Shown here: positions 33,575 to 46,064 of the stretch, piece by piece
Position numbering within the stretch: the stretch's first letter is position 1
Layout: the number at the start of each line of letters is the position of its first letter
Assembly (NCBI RefSeq): GCF_902806685.2
Contig: NC_048561.1
Coordinates: forward strand, 4,525,157 to 4,589,156
Direction of reading: 5' to 3'
DNA: 64,000 nt
DNA from: Maniola hyperantus
Taxonomy: Eukaryota > Arthropoda > Insecta > Lepidoptera > Nymphalidae
Notes under the pieces: generated by a model
What the model saw: the letters and a program-made list of their open reading frames with translations, nothing else
Told to the model about the DNA's origin: nothing
Database searches by the model: none
Made by a program: the position numbers and the translations under genes

Positions 33575-33684
33575 TGTTGTTGAGAAGTTTAAAAACAATC
33601 TAAATCACAAATGTACGTGTACGTTGTGTACACGCGTGCGAGCGGAGCGGTGAACTCTTTAAAAAACCATCGCGTCGAGCCGCA

Positions 33685-33692
33685 TTTATATA
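33685..33692 (-). promoter_or_regulatory. TATA box of H2A, unit 4 (intact promoter)
   Basis: TATATAAA, 111 bp upstream of the ATG. Confidence 0.75.
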
Positions 33693-34627
33693 GTAAAACC
33701 GCGCTCCTTAGTAAGGTGGGGATAGCGACGAGCCACCACGGGCACGTTTGCATCAAGTTTGTTTGTTTTTTTGAAAATGCGACGTTGCATGTAGAGAAGG
33801 GACAGCGAAGCGACAACGTCGCATTGAAAAATTCTACGAAAATGTTATTATTTTATTTTTTTTGTTTTTTTTTCAATGTCAAAAGAAAATACGATAAGAC
33901 GGACGGACGGAGCGGGAGTCGGGATCGGGTTCGTCGGCTGGCCGTGATGTGCGACGTGCGACGTGAACGAGCTGAGCGTAGTAGTACATAGGCCTAGTAG
34001 ATAGAGTATATATAGTGTGTATTGTAGGTACCTATGTATACAATATTTTAGTCTAATAGACCGTGTGTGTGTGAACTGTGAATGAGATGAAAGAAGAAGA
34101 ATAATCGTCAATCAGTGTTAGTGTTAGTGGTAGGTAGTGGTAGTGCTATGGTACTTATGACCATGATCCAAGCAAACAAACGTTCCTCCCGGTCGGTGTC
34201 GGTGTCGGTGTTGGGGACAATGGGCAGAGAAACTTTCAGCTTTTATAATTACCTAATTATTTATGAAGTACTTACTAATAAAATAAATTAGTAAGTAATT
34301 AATATAGACCGTAGGTAATTATTGTAGTAAACTAAATAATTAAATAAGCTATATAAGATAGATAGGTAGGTAGGTACCTATATATCTTATATAGCTTATT
34401 TAATGGTATGATTGGTACCTATGTAATTATTATTATGTATAGAATATACCTAGGGTAGGTAGTAACATATTGAGCTTTTAAAGGTGTTAACAGGTACCTA
34501 CCTAAGTTAACTACCATGACCATAGAAATAGTATAATATAAAATAACTGGTACTTGTATATTATATACAGTTGTAAAACGTGCCTTTTTAGCGTAGAGTA
34601 GGCGAAGCGAGCTTTAATTTCTTTTTG

Positions 34628-35000
34628 TTAGGCATTCACAAACGCGAGCGAAGCGAGCGTTTTTTTTTTTGTTAGGCATTTTTTTTGTTAGGCATTTTTT
34701 TTTTTTAGGCATTCTCAAACGCGAGCGAAGCGAGCGTTTTTTTTTTGTTAGGCATTCACAAACGCGAGCGAAGCGAGCGTTTTTTTTTGTAGGCATTCAC
34801 AAACGCGAGCGAAGCGAGCGTTTTTTTTTTTTAGGCATTTTTACAAACGCGAGCGAAGCGAGCGTTTTTTTTTTGTTAGGCATTCACAAACGCGAGCGAA
34901 GCGAGCGTTTTTTTTTTTGTAGGCATTCACAAACGCGAGCGAAGCGAGCGTTTTTTTTTTTAGGCATTTTCACAAAAGCGAGCGTTTTTTTTAGGCATTT
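34628..35000. repeat. Minisatellite GCGAGCGAAGCGAGCG, unit 4
   Basis: Complete array; T-runs differ by one or two bases from units 1 and 2. Confidence 0.85.
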
Positions 35001-35164
35001 AAAAAATAAATATGACTAAATTTTAAAATAGTAATTTTAAAATAGTCGGGCTTAATTTTTTTTTGATGTATGAAATATTCGTTTTTCAACCTCAAAAGAA
35101 TGTTGTAGGTGTAATAAAACGAACTAATGGCTAGTATATTTGGTAGGTATAGGAAATGTGTGTT

Positions 35165-35180
35165 AGCCCTGAAAAGGGCT
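35165..35180 (-). terminator. Histone 3' stem-loop of H1, unit 4 (variant)
   Basis: AGCCCU/AGGGCU hairpin. Confidence 0.85.
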
Positions 35181-35275
35181 TTTTATTGTTGCGGTTGTAA
35201 AGCCGCACGCAGAACTCTTGAACGCGCGCTTCATCGCCGGAACGTCCGTCGTCCGCCGCAGCACGGAGCCGCTTG

Positions 35276-35277
<2 letters not shown>

Positions 35278-35307
<30 letters not shown>
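35278..35307. repeat. (GGCT)n microsatellite, unit 4 (long allele)
   Basis: About seven copies, as in units 2 and 6. Confidence 0.8.
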
Positions 35308-35378
35308 TCAACACGGACGGCGAATAGCGAGCAGTTCGACGATGGCCGAAGGCGGCAGAGCAAGTAGAGCTGATGAGC

Positions 35379-36119
35379 TTACTTTTTTGCAGCGGCGGCC
35401 TTCTTGGCGGCGGGTTTAGTCTTGGGCGCGGCCTTCTTCGGTTTCGGCGCTTTCGGTTTCTTCGTGGGCGGTTTGGCAGTCTTCTTCGCCTTGGAGGCGG
35501 CGCCCTTGGCCTTGGCCGGGGACGCGGCGGCGACGGACGTCTTCTTCGCGGCGGGCTTCTTCCTCTTGGCCGCGGCGGCCTTCTTGTCCCTGGCGGTCGC
35601 GGCGGCGGTCTTCGCCCTCGACGGGGACGAGGCGGCCGCCGCGGCGGCGGAGGCGGCCTTCTTGCCACCCCTGGCGCCGGCCGCGGCCGCGGTGGAGGCG
35701 GCCTTCTTGGCCCTGGCGGAGGCGGCGGACGCGGCGGCGCCCTTGCCGCCGCCGGCGGGCTTCTTGGACGCGGACGACTTCGACTCGAGCTTGAACGAGC
35801 CCGACGCACCCTTGCCCTTGGTCTGGATCAGCGCGCCGGACTCGACGGCGCTCTTCAGGTACTTCCTGATGAAAGGCGCCATCTTCTCAGCGTCTACCTT
35901 GTACTGGGCGGCGATGTACTTCTTGATGGCCTGCAGCGAGGAGCCGCTCCTCTCCTTGAGCTCCTTGATGGCGCTGTTCACCATCTCGGACGTCTTCGGG
36001 TGGGTGGGCTTCGCCTTCGGCTTCTTGGCGGCGGCGCCGCCGGCGCCCGCGGAGGCCTTGGGCTTCTTCGCGGGTGTCGCCGGGGCGGGTGCTTCGGATG
36101 CGACTGCGGAGTCTGACAT
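35379..36119 (-). CDS. H1: Linker histone H1, unit 4
   Basis: 246 aa, identical to unit 1. Confidence 0.96.
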   Translation of the reverse strand: MSDSAVASEAPAPATPAKKPKASAGAGGAAAKKPKAKPTHPKTSEMVNSAIKELKERSGSSLQAIKKYIAAQYKVDAEKMAPFIRKYLKSAVESGALIQTKGKGASGSFKLESKSSASKKPAGGGKGAAASAASARAKKAASTAAAAGARGGKKAASAAAAAASSPSRAKTAAATARDKKAAAAKRKKPAAKKTSVAAASPAKAKGAASKAKKTAKPPTKKPKAPKPKKAAPKTKPAAKKAAAAKK

Positions 36120-37393
36120 TTTATTGTTTGATGATGCACGTGCCACGACACAAAACACTGAGAACAATAGTGCACTGCACTATACAGACATAGATACGCC
36201 GCATGAGGTCGCTGTCGGTAGTAAGGCTCGTGGCTATACCGTAAGGAGAACCGCGATGTCGCTAGACATTTTCCCGTACGAATACTTACAACTTTTCACT
36301 AGCATGCATCAGATTAAAACAAAATTATATATTCCCATTTAAGTTTTCCATCATTTGTTACGATCGTGTCGTTTTATCATGAGCCTGTCCGTGTCGTGGT
36401 ATAATTTAATCGCACGTCGCCTCTTTGTGAACGGAGTGATCGATGTTTAATTTCGGTACACCGCTAGTCGCGTACCTCGGGTCCCGTTTAAAAGCGATTT
36501 TTCTCTATAAAACAATGCTTACATCATTGTATATCTTACCAAATTAAAAGCTGAGATTCTACTCTATTCATACGACCACTCATATCAATACTGAGTCTGA
36601 CGTAGATGTAATTTAGCCAGATCGAAGTGGAGCCTCGTAAAACACTACTCGATCTCTCGGCGTGTACGAATAATTGTTGTCTCCCGCTGACTGTCTGATT
36701 ATTTCGATAGAGGTATACCGATATGATAGAAAAATATAATTGTATTCATTTTATGTTCTCATTCATGTACAAATAATCGTGAAAAGACGGATAATGGATA
36801 AATTGACGCCAACACGAGTGCTCACTTGCGGCGCTGAGGAGGCGCGGCCGGCCGCCAGCCAGCCACATAATATACATTCTCTACACCGGGCACTATTTAT
36901 ATTTTTTATTATAATTCCATTATACAATATTAATTACTTGATACTTTATAAGTTTAAGTAGGTTCTACGTGTAATTTAGAATTAGAAAATCGTTGGATTA
37001 GGTATGGGGACACAATATTAAAATGTGCGCCAAGAGTAGTAGAGCTGGTCACTCACTGTAGGTAGAAATTATCACCTCTATTGTATTTCATAGGACGTAG
37101 GTATCAAAAACGATAACACATCGTGTTTTAAACTTAAGTAGTATTTTAATTTTCAATTATTATGTATCACTGTCGGTACCTATGATAGTTCGTTCAAATT
37201 CGTTGTAAAAAAATAAAGTACAGGTAGGTACCTACCTGGTACACCAGCAATTCATTATTATTTTCATATCACTTGCAATGGATAACCTATCTGATTCGAC
37301 ACTGCATTAGGTGTGCGTAAGTGTAAGTGTGTAAAAATATTTAAATGAGTCGATGCATAAATAGATTGGTAATAAAACAATAGAAATATATGC

Positions 37394-37409
37394 GGCCCTG
37401 AAAAGGGCC
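37394..37409 (-). terminator. Histone 3' stem-loop of H4, unit 4
   Basis: Standard hairpin. Confidence 0.93.
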
Positions 37410-37454
37410 TTTTTTATCGTATTAATTGGAATACGAATTAAGAGAGAGGAGTCA

Positions 37455-37904
<450 letters not shown>

Positions 37905-38038
37905 CTACAGCGTCACCGGGGGGGTTGGCGAGCGCGAAGCTCCGCCTGGGGGTGAGCCCTAGAGCTCGAAGAACAATTCAGAGTGATCGGGGGGCAACGC
38001 CATCCTAAGGGCGCCTCCTGCGAGGCTCGGACCACGGC

Positions 38039-40990
38039 TTAGGGTAACGTTGGGATGGGAGGAGCTGTTAATCTGATGTTTTGGTCAGTGGGTCCCCGGG
38101 GGCGTGACACATGGCCACGACCGGGTGACGTCAGGAATCGGGGACCTCGTCTTCGCCGGCGAAGACGCTGTAACTTTGTTTTGTGTAACCCTTCGAAAAA
38201 GGGGGCATTGTCGGTCATTATCTGGTCGTCGGGATCGTTAAGGACATGCTTAGGGCGTCTTTTATCGGGAGGATCATTTCTGTCGGGTGTGTACGTCGCG
38301 GCCCCGACTACTAATGGGTTGGGGTGCCTAATAGCTTTCTCAAAATAATTTTTTGAGAGCTGTTTGAAGTAGTACGCTATGGTCGGGAGTTGGAGGTCTC
38401 TGTGGAGATCCACATTGCGCACAAACCACGGAGAGCCCGTGGCCATACGCATGAACTTGTTTTGTAGGATTTGGAGGGGTTTGAGAAAGGAGGGCGGCCG
38501 GTGAGCAAATGCGATACAAGCATAAGACATTATTGGCCGGATGCACGTCTTATATAGCGTGACTTTATGTCGAATAGACATTTTACTTTTGGCACAAATC
38601 ATAGGGTAGAGGCGATTGAGCACAATCGTTGCACTATTTCGGACTCTACGGATGTGTGCTGCAAAAGTCATCTTACTATCGAATGTTACACCCAAGTATT
38701 TGGCTTTCGAATGCCAGGGAATTGGACGGTCGTAGAGTGAGATTTCTTTTTGACGAAGTGAGTAAAGTCTAGTTTTAGACTTATTAAAGAGCACTGCTGC
38801 GCTCTTGTCCGGGTTTACCTCGATTCTCCATCGACGGAACCAGTGACCCAGTTCATTGACCGCCTTTTGGAGTCGAGATATTACTATGTTGTAATTTAAG
38901 TGGGAGCAGTATAGTGCGGTGTCGTCCGCGAACTGGGCTATGTGAACGTACGGAGATCTGGGGATGTCCCTGGTGTATAACGCATACAAAAGGGGTGAGA
39001 GCAGGGAGCCCTGGGGGACTCCAGCTCGGAGGGGTCTTGGAGAGGATAGAGTCCCATCCAGTCGATAACGGAAAGTTCGATTCGTGAGAAAGTCTCGTAT
39101 TAACCATACAAGTCTTTTGGGCACGTTCAGTTGGAATAGCTTGTAAATCAAGCCGGCGTGCCATACCTTGTCAAAAGCTTTGGCTACGTCGAAGAATAAG
39201 GCTCCCGTTGAGATACCTTTAGTTTTAAATCGGTTGAACCCGAGAAGGATGTGCTCCGTGAGGCGGTGCACTTGGTGGACACATGAGTGTCCAGTTCGGA
39301 AGGCGAATTGCTCGTCGTTAAGGAGATTGTTCTCCTCTACAAAGGACCTGAGCCGGATAAGGATAATTTTCTCATACACCTTGCCAAGAGTGTTGAGCAG
39401 ACTAATGGGGCGGTAGCTAGTGGGGAGGTTCTTAGGTTTACCTGGCTTGGGGATTCCTATGACAGTAGCTTCTTTCCACCGGTCGGGGAAGGAGCATCCT
39501 GCCATAAGAGTGTTGAATATAACCACTAGGAGGTTGATTAGAACATCGGGGAGTAGTTTGAGAGTCTTATTATTGATAGTGTCGGGGCCGGGGGCTTTTT
39601 TAGCGTGTAGCTCTTTTATTATTTGGCGAACTTCGCCGCTGGTAGTTGGACTGATAGGATCACCGTCTGGTGCGGCGGAGAAAAGGTCTGCTAGTTCTAC
39701 TTCAACCAGCTTTATATGGGAATTATCTAGCGAGATGGTGCTCGGGGTGCATTGGGATTCTAAACTGTCAGCCAAACATTCAGCCTTATCGGCGTCATCA
39801 AAGGCGGGTGGATTGTTGGGACGTAAAAGCGGAGGAGTCGCCGAGACAGGGTCGGCTTTGAGAGCCCTCGCCAGGCTGTAGTAGGCTACATGCGATGGCG
39901 TGAGCTCACTCAACCTCCTGTCCCATTGCTCTTCGCGGAGTTCGGCAAGGCGAGCCTTAACCTCCCTCTGGGCTCTCCAGAGTTCCCTCCGGTTGTCGGC
40001 ATTCGGCCATGCGTCGTGGGCCCTACGTTTGGCATTCTTGATAGTGATCAGCTGTCTGGCGTCGTCCGGCAACTGTCGACGGGTGAAACCGTCCGGCATC
40101 TGACGGGAGCAGGCGCTGAGAGCATCGCGGATATGATTGGTAAGGTGCAGCGAGGCTGCATGCGCTTCATCGAGGCTACCTATAATTTCAGGAATTTGGG
40201 ATATATGCTCTGAGTCAATAGACTTGAGCTGGTCTGCTAGTTTTTTAAAATCTATGATTGTTTTGATCGGGGGGGCCGCATTGGGCGATGGTCCCAGCCT
40301 CATCAGTATGGGCCGGTGATCTGAGCAGAGCTCAGACAGCACCTCCAAAGGACTTACCTGAAGGGCAATGTTCTTCAGAAGTGCTATGTCTAGTATGTCC
40401 GGTCTGTCGGTTCGTCTGTCGTTACTTGGATAGCGAGTCGGTGTGTCCGGGGCTATAACTATGAAGTTAAGATCAGGGCGGCGGGCCAGTCTTTGAAGCT
40501 GAAGGCCTCGTGAGTTCGGGGAGCGGCAATTCCAACTTGAATCCTTGGCGTTAAAATCTCCGGCCAAGATGACGGAGTCTCCTAATGAGAGGAGTGCACG
40601 GATGTCACTTTCTAGCAGATCTTTCATGGGAGAGAGATAGACGGATGCTAGTGTGATAGACGGATGGCCAGTCACACTCACCTGACATATCGAAGCTTCG
40701 GTATTGGTCATATTCGGAGGATCGAGAGGAGTGCAGTGTAAAGCCCTTCTGTAGTATATGGCAGTGCCACCCATAGCAGTGGATCTGTCATTTCTAATTA
40801 TGTTGAAGTTTGCGATTTTAGGATTTTTCTTACTAGGTTTCAAGAATGTCTCTTGTACTAGAAGAATGTCAATTTGATGAGCGCACACAAACTCGCGGAC
40901 CTCATCAATTTGATCACTAAGGCCGTTCGCGTTGTAAAAAGCGATAGATAGGGAATGGGGTTTTAATCTACCTAGGGTCGTATTAGCCAT
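38039..40990 (-). CDS. Family A ORF2, full-length copy
   Basis: 983 aa. It differs from the unit 1 and 3 copies by one residue (NIVISRLQ for NIVITRLQ, near residue 704). All catalytic motifs are present. Start and ORF1 stop overlap in ATGGCTAA (40983-40990), which suggests coupled termination and reinitiation. Confidence 0.95.
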   Translation of the reverse strand: MANTTLGRLKPHSLSIAFYNANGLSDQIDEVREFVCAHQIDILLVQETFLKPSKKNPKIANFNIIRNDRSTAMGGTAIYYRRALHCTPLDPPNMTNTEASICQVSVTGHPSITLASVYLSPMKDLLESDIRALLSLGDSVILAGDFNAKDSSWNCRSPNSRGLQLQRLARRPDLNFIVIAPDTPTRYPSNDRRTDRPDILDIALLKNIALQVSPLEVLSELCSDHRPILMRLGPSPNAAPPIKTIIDFKKLADQLKSIDSEHISQIPEIIGSLDEAHAASLHLTNHIRDALSACSRQMPDGFTRRQLPDDARQLITIKNAKRRAHDAWPNADNRRELWRAQREVKARLAELREEQWDRRLSELTPSHVAYYSLARALKADPVSATPPLLRPNNPPAFDDADKAECLADSLESQCTPSTISLDNSHIKLVEVELADLFSAAPDGDPISPTTSGEVRQIIKELHAKKAPGPDTINNKTLKLLPDVLINLLVVIFNTLMAGCSFPDRWKEATVIGIPKPGKPKNLPTSYRPISLLNTLGKVYEKIILIRLRSFVEENNLLNDEQFAFRTGHSCVHQVHRLTEHILLGFNRFKTKGISTGALFFDVAKAFDKVWHAGLIYKLFQLNVPKRLVWLIRDFLTNRTFRYRLDGTLSSPRPLRAGVPQGSLLSPLLYALYTRDIPRSPYVHIAQFADDTALYCSHLNYNIVISRLQKAVNELGHWFRRWRIEVNPDKSAAVLFNKSKTRLYSLRQKEISLYDRPIPWHSKAKYLGVTFDSKMTFAAHIRRVRNSATIVLNRLYPMICAKSKMSIRHKVTLYKTCIRPIMSYACIAFAHRPPSFLKPLQILQNKFMRMATGSPWFVRNVDLHRDLQLPTIAYYFKQLSKNYFEKAIRHPNPLVVGAATYTPDRNDPPDKRRPKHVLNDPDDQIMTDNAPFFEGLHKTKLQRLRRRRRGPRFLTSPGRGHVSRPRGPTDQNIRLTAPPIPTLP

Positions 40991-42536
40991 TATAGGTCGC
41001 TTTTAAATTATTAATAGAAATGAGTAAACCCAAGTGTTGGGTGATCGCTGCTTTAGGATCCTTTCTAAAGGTCCTTGCGAAGATCTCCATCTCCTCTATG
41101 TCGATGGAGGCAAGGACATTCTCAATCAGTTTGAGATTGTCCGCTGCGTTAGCCGCTGCGGAGGAATAGGGTGCTTGGCCTGGATTGAATTGTATTAATT
41201 TAGGCGTAGTGGCCATGACCGGGGCCGTTTTGGCTGGCTTGGCTGAGGGTGCTTGGGGAGGAATGGGCGCCGGGGGGTTAGCCCTGGGGAGAGGTTTTTC
41301 CCACGCGTTGGATGCCGGAGCTGGCGCTGGGATAAATTTCTGAGCGGGCTTTGGAGTTGCTGCAGGTTTGCGGTCGGCTAATTTACCCCTTCGCTTCTGC
41401 TCTTTAGGGGCTTTCGGGCAACCGCGATAATTCGCGGTGTGTCCCTGTGTCCTGCAGAGCACGCAGCTGGGGGGTTCCTCAGTCTTCTGCGTCCTGGGGC
41501 AGTCGGAAGTCCCATGATCCCCTAGGCACTTAACGCACCTAGGGTGGGCGAAGCAATTTTTGGCGGAGTGGCCGTATAATTGACAACGGTGGCACTGCCC
41601 CATCCTGCCTCGATTATGGGGGGGCTCAATTTTTAGGCCTGACAGCCGACACACTGAGCTAATATTATTGATTCTCTTCCCCGCAGGGGAGAGTTCTAGT
41701 GTGACTAGCACCATCTCGTAAGGAACTTTGGTTCTGGAGTGGTACATTCTGTGCACCTCCAGAACTGGTAGCTCCTGGGAAAGGAGGTCGGCTTTAATGA
41801 GCTCTGTGTCGAGCTCACGGGGGAGGCCTCGGATGACGACGCGTAGGACGCGTTCGTCAGGGAGGGCGTAGGTGTGAAATCCTATGCTTTCCTGTCGAAG
41901 CATTTTAGTGAGGAGGCGGTGGTCGCCTGATGAGGGGCATTGTACCCTAATGCCCACCGCGGTCGAGCGGGCACTCGTAAACGATATGCCCTGTTCGTCT
42001 AGCTTAGGCAGGACGCGCTGCCAGCTCAGCTTGTCCCGGATGTACAGGGGAGGGACTTTTTCCCTCGGCGGTTCCTCCATAGGGGAGTCATCCAGCTCCT
42101 CCTCGGGGGTATCCTGAGAGGTGGCGGGCTGGGACTTTGAGTCCGAGGGGGGTGCAATGCCCACCTTTTTAGGTGGATTTGCGTGTGACTTTGTAGCCTT
42201 CAGCTTGCGCTTCTGGCCCTTGGATTTCACAGTTGTGAAATCCTCCATTTCGGAGGAGGCCGGGGATGCCTCAGAGTGAGGCTGCACAATCGGAATTGGC
42301 TTGACAGGAGGAGACGTAGAGTCTTCCTCCATAGCCGTGGGGGGGGATGCCGGCGGGGGGCCGAAGCGCTCGGGCCTCCGCTTGGCGTCGATCTTGAATT
42401 TATCCAGATAATCGGGGTTGCTTTTAGCCAAGTCGGCTAACAGCGCAGTCATGTCTACATCTTTGTAGATTGTCTGCGGGACGTCCGGGGCCTGGCTGGG
42501 CCCCGGCTTTGAATGGGTGGGTTGTTCGGGGGCCAT
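40983..42536 (-). CDS. Family A ORF1: gag-like RNA-binding protein
   Basis: 517-aa nucleic-acid-binding protein that would package the element RNA. The N-terminal third is Pro/Ser-rich and disordered. About 170-300 resembles the conserved region before the knuckles in jockey-type Gag (VPPLYIRDKLSWQRVLP to RVLRVVIRGLP). About 312-375 carries three zinc knuckles (CX2CX4HX4C, CX2CX3HX4C, CX2CX4HX6C). A Pro/Ala-rich segment and a short C-terminal region follow. The start MAPEQP is the first ATG after the 5' UTR hairpins. Confidence 0.9.
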   Translation of the reverse strand: MAPEQPTHSKPGPSQAPDVPQTIYKDVDMTALLADLAKSNPDYLDKFKIDAKRRPERFGPPPASPPTAMEEDSTSPPVKPIPIVQPHSEASPASSEMEDFTTVKSKGQKRKLKATKSHANPPKKVGIAPPSDSKSQPATSQDTPEEELDDSPMEEPPREKVPPLYIRDKLSWQRVLPKLDEQGISFTSARSTAVGIRVQCPSSGDHRLLTKMLRQESIGFHTYALPDERVLRVVIRGLPRELDTELIKADLLSQELPVLEVHRMYHSRTKVPYEMVLVTLELSPAGKRINNISSVCRLSGLKIEPPHNRGRMGQCHRCQLYGHSAKNCFAHPRCVKCLGDHGTSDCPRTQKTEEPPSCVLCRTQGHTANYRGCPKAPKEQKRRGKLADRKPAATPKPAQKFIPAPAPASNAWEKPLPRANPPAPIPPQAPSAKPAKTAPVMATTPKLIQFNPGQAPYSSAAANAADNLKLIENVLASIDIEEMEIFARTFRKDPKAAITQHLGLLISINNLKATYNG

Positions 42537-42560
42537 CTCGACCCCGGTAATACTTGTTAC

Positions 42561-42580
42561 CTCCCTGCCGAAGCAGGGAG
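42561..42580 (-). promoter_or_regulatory. 5' UTR UUCG hairpin, full-length A
   Basis: Same 8-bp stem and cUUCGg loop as at 178-197, 25 nt before the ORF1 ATG. Confidence 0.6.
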
Positions 42581-42613
42581 ATGAGTGCCTACTGTATGTA
42601 GCCCTACACTTGA

Positions 42614-42634
42614 CCCCGTCCTTGGGTGACGGGG
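42614..42634 (-). promoter_or_regulatory. Second 5' UTR hairpin, full-length A
   Basis: CCCCGUC/GACGGGG stem, as at 231-251. Confidence 0.5.
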
Positions 42635-42941
42635 GTGTGAAAATGCCCTACGTTAGGCTGTTCACAGCCTTCGTCTTATTCTAGTGTACTTACTGTTTAA
42701 AACCGGACTCCAGAACTTCACCAACTAGAAATAACACAAAGCTTAAACCTATACCCAACACCGAAGCACCGTCACTACGTCACACAGTCGAATACGCTCT
42801 CCGAAACCGCTCGGATCGAACACCACTGCACACAAACGGAGGCTAATACGTCGAACGCGCGCCGTACTGATCGTATCGTGCGATAAGATCTGCGTCTGGA
42901 AGCGACGTCTGCACGCGTTGGACGTTTCTACCGGTCGTCCG

Positions 42942-42949
42942 TATTTATA
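42942..42949 (-). promoter_or_regulatory. TATA box of the unit 4 H4, now driving into element A
   Basis: TATAAATA, with tandem copy upstream, only 11 bp from the first base of the full-length element. Transcription from it would start inside the first dozen bases of the element. Confidence 0.7.
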
Positions 42950-43614
42950 GTATTTATAGGTACGCGCGAGAAAGAAAGAGACACACACAACAACTTGCTT
43001 GGTGGGACTGGGACGCGACGTCGAGAGACGCGGGGGGGGAGGGGAGGGGAGGGGTGGGGAGGAGGGTGTGTTTGTTGGTGTATGATTTAATAATATTGAC
43101 AAAATTAGCTATCTATTAACGAAGGGATTATTTTGGAAAAAAAAAAAAAAAAAAAAAAAAAAAACAAGTTAAATAATTAGGATTTCATGTGACATACCTA
43201 TCAATTTATCAAAATCGGTTGCCGAGCCGTGAGTTAAGTTGCGTTACAAACGGACATATATAATATATATATATATATTATTCAATATGTGCAGGTCAAA
43301 GACGTCATAATATTTTTTTTTTTTTTTTTTTTTTTTTAATTCATTACAGTCGGCGTGTAGGTGTAAGTATCTATAATAAAATAGGTACCTAGTAGGTACG
43401 TAATTAATTAACGTCTTATGATGTAGGTAGGTAGGTCGATACCTAACTACTGCATAGGGTATTTTAATAGGTGATCAACAAAACCGCCAACACGAGCAGG
43501 TAGAGCAACTGTGTTAACACCGAGCACCTCATGTACGTGCAGGGTAGGTAGAATAGAATACGAGAGAGAAGTAAAGTAGCCCTAGGTGGTAGTTATCTAA
43601 TATGAAAGTTTTGT

Positions 43615-43630
43615 GGCCCTGAAAAGGGCC
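43615..43630 (-). terminator. Histone 3' stem-loop of H3, unit 5
   Basis: Standard hairpin. Confidence 0.93.
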
Positions 43631-43707
43631 TTTTGCATTGCTACGAATCAGGTAGGGTACCTACTACATATGATTAGGTAAGTGAGCACCCGACGACGCT
43701 CGCACAT

Positions 43708-44124
<417 letters not shown>

Positions 44125-44227
44125 CTACTAAAAGAGAGTGAAAAAAAAAAAATAACTTTTATCGTGCGCGCGTCCAGTCGCAACTGACACTGTTAATTTA
44201 TAAAAATTTCCCCGCCGGGCTCTGAAT

Positions 44228-44235
44228 CTTATATA
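44228..44235 (-). promoter_or_regulatory. TATA box of H3, unit 5
   Basis: TATATAAG, uninterrupted. Confidence 0.7.
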
Positions 44236-44860
44236 CGAATGACGCGGGGAGGAAAGGGGCGAGAGGGGAAGCGGGCAGGCAGTGCGCGCGCGACACAGAC
44301 ACATGATTGAAAGAGATTCGCTTATTATATAAATTTATTGTTGTGTTGTCCGGTATTAGGTACTTAAAAAATAATAATAATAATAATAATGGGTAGGTAG
44401 GTAGGTAGGTGGGTAAATATGTAGGTATTAGATATTTTGTCATAGTTGCCATTATTATTATTATTATTACTATTATTATTACAAACAAACAACATCAACG
44501 GATCGAAGGAAAAAAAAAAAAAAAAAAAAAAACCGAAACCGCACGCATTCTCGGATGATCAGCCGAAGCCAACGCGGCAAATAAGAGTAGGCATATAGGT
44601 ATAATTGTATTTCCGGTAGGTACCTACCTGATTAATTTTTAAGTTGTAATGTATTCAAGTAGTAGGTAGGAGGTACCTATTTAATTGTTAAAGCGTAATT
44701 CCAGCTAGGTGATTAGCGAAGGAAGCGCCGAGAATAGGTACCTATTATAGATAGGGTAGACAGGACTGTGTTTCTAACATTATTATTAATTAACATTTTA
44801 GTAGTCAATAAAAGTAGGTAGGTAAGTACCTATGCAGGTTTGAAGTAGGAATCATTTTGT

Positions 44861-44876
44861 GGCCCTGAAAAGGGCC
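44861..44876 (-). terminator. Histone 3' stem-loop of H2B, unit 5
   Basis: Standard hairpin. Confidence 0.93.
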
Positions 44877-44935
44877 TTTTGTTTACATATATCTCGTTCA
44901 CTTCTAACGAGGAAGAGAAGACGCGAAGGGCTAGC

Positions 44936-45310
44936 TTACTTCGAGCTGGTGTACTTGGTGACGGCCTTTGTGCCTTCACTGACCGCGTGCTTGGCCAGCT
45001 CTCCCGGCAGCAGTAGTCTCACAGAGGTCTGCACCTCCCTGGAGGTGATCGTCGATCTCTTGTTGTAGTGGGCGAGACGGGAGGCCTCGGCGGCGATGCG
45101 CTCAAATATGTCGTTCACGAACGAGTTCATGATCGACATAGCCTTACTGGAGATACCGGTGTCGGGGTGGACCTGCTTGAGCACCTTGTAGATGTAAATA
45201 GCGTAGCTCTCCTTCCTCTTGTGCTTCTTCTTTTTCTTGTCAGACTTGGAGATATTCTTCTGGGCCTTGCCGGATTTCTTGGCTGCCTTACCGCTAGTCT
45301 TGGGTGGCAT
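44936..45310 (-). CDS. H2B: Histone H2B, unit 5
   Basis: 124 aa, identical to unit 1. Confidence 0.97.
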   Translation of the reverse strand: MPPKTSGKAAKKSGKAQKNISKSDKKKKKHKRKESYAIYIYKVLKQVHPDTGISSKAMSIMNSFVNDIFERIAAEASRLAHYNKRSTITSREVQTSVRLLLPGELAKHAVSEGTKAVTKYTSSK

Positions 45311-45977
45311 ATTGTACTAAGTACGTTCTGCGAGCACTATTACAAACAGACACTGAATAGGTAACGCGACCGCTGTACCGATGAGACGCTACAGAAGTGT
45401 GATCGGCTACCGGCGGGTCTATCGAGTTTTGTTAGTTTCTCAGCGCGGCAGAGTAGCGACTGCGGCGAGCGGCTTGGTCCGATTCGACCAATCGTCGAAC
45501 GATTTTAATTGTTCCGCGTGAGGGGGATGGAGGGGGGGGGGGGGAGGGCGGCGTAATTTCGAGGACCCCTGCCCCCTCTCCGCTCGCTGGTGATAAAATA
45601 ATAATAATTATACCCCAAATTATTTAAAAAAAATAAAAAAAAAAAAATGTATGTATGTATGTATGTATGTATGTATGTACGTACGTATGTAACGCATCTG
45701 GGTTTCACCCTTTTCGACTTTCTAAATTTACTTTAAAAATTAGGTAGGTGTGGTACGCGACAGGTCGCGATGGCAGTCGGGAAGGGAACCCCTCCCCCCC
45801 CCCCCGCATCATACCCCGATTGCCATCTCAACCTGTCGCGGACCTATAGGTAGGTAGTTAGTTAGTTACCGTCTACTATGTTGTTGTTGTATAATATCTT
45901 ATTAGGTAGATATACCTACGTTATAAAGATATTGTGTTGTATCGTTGATATCATTATTAATATTGGAACAGTTTTGT

Positions 45978-45993
45978 GGCCCTGAAAAGGGCC
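45978..45993 (-). terminator. Histone 3' stem-loop of H2A, unit 5
   Basis: Standard hairpin. Confidence 0.93.
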
Positions 45994-46064
45994 TTTTGTT
46001 CATTTCTTGATAGAAATAATATTGAGTAATCAATGTAGATAGATGGGCACCAAGGTGTAGGTGT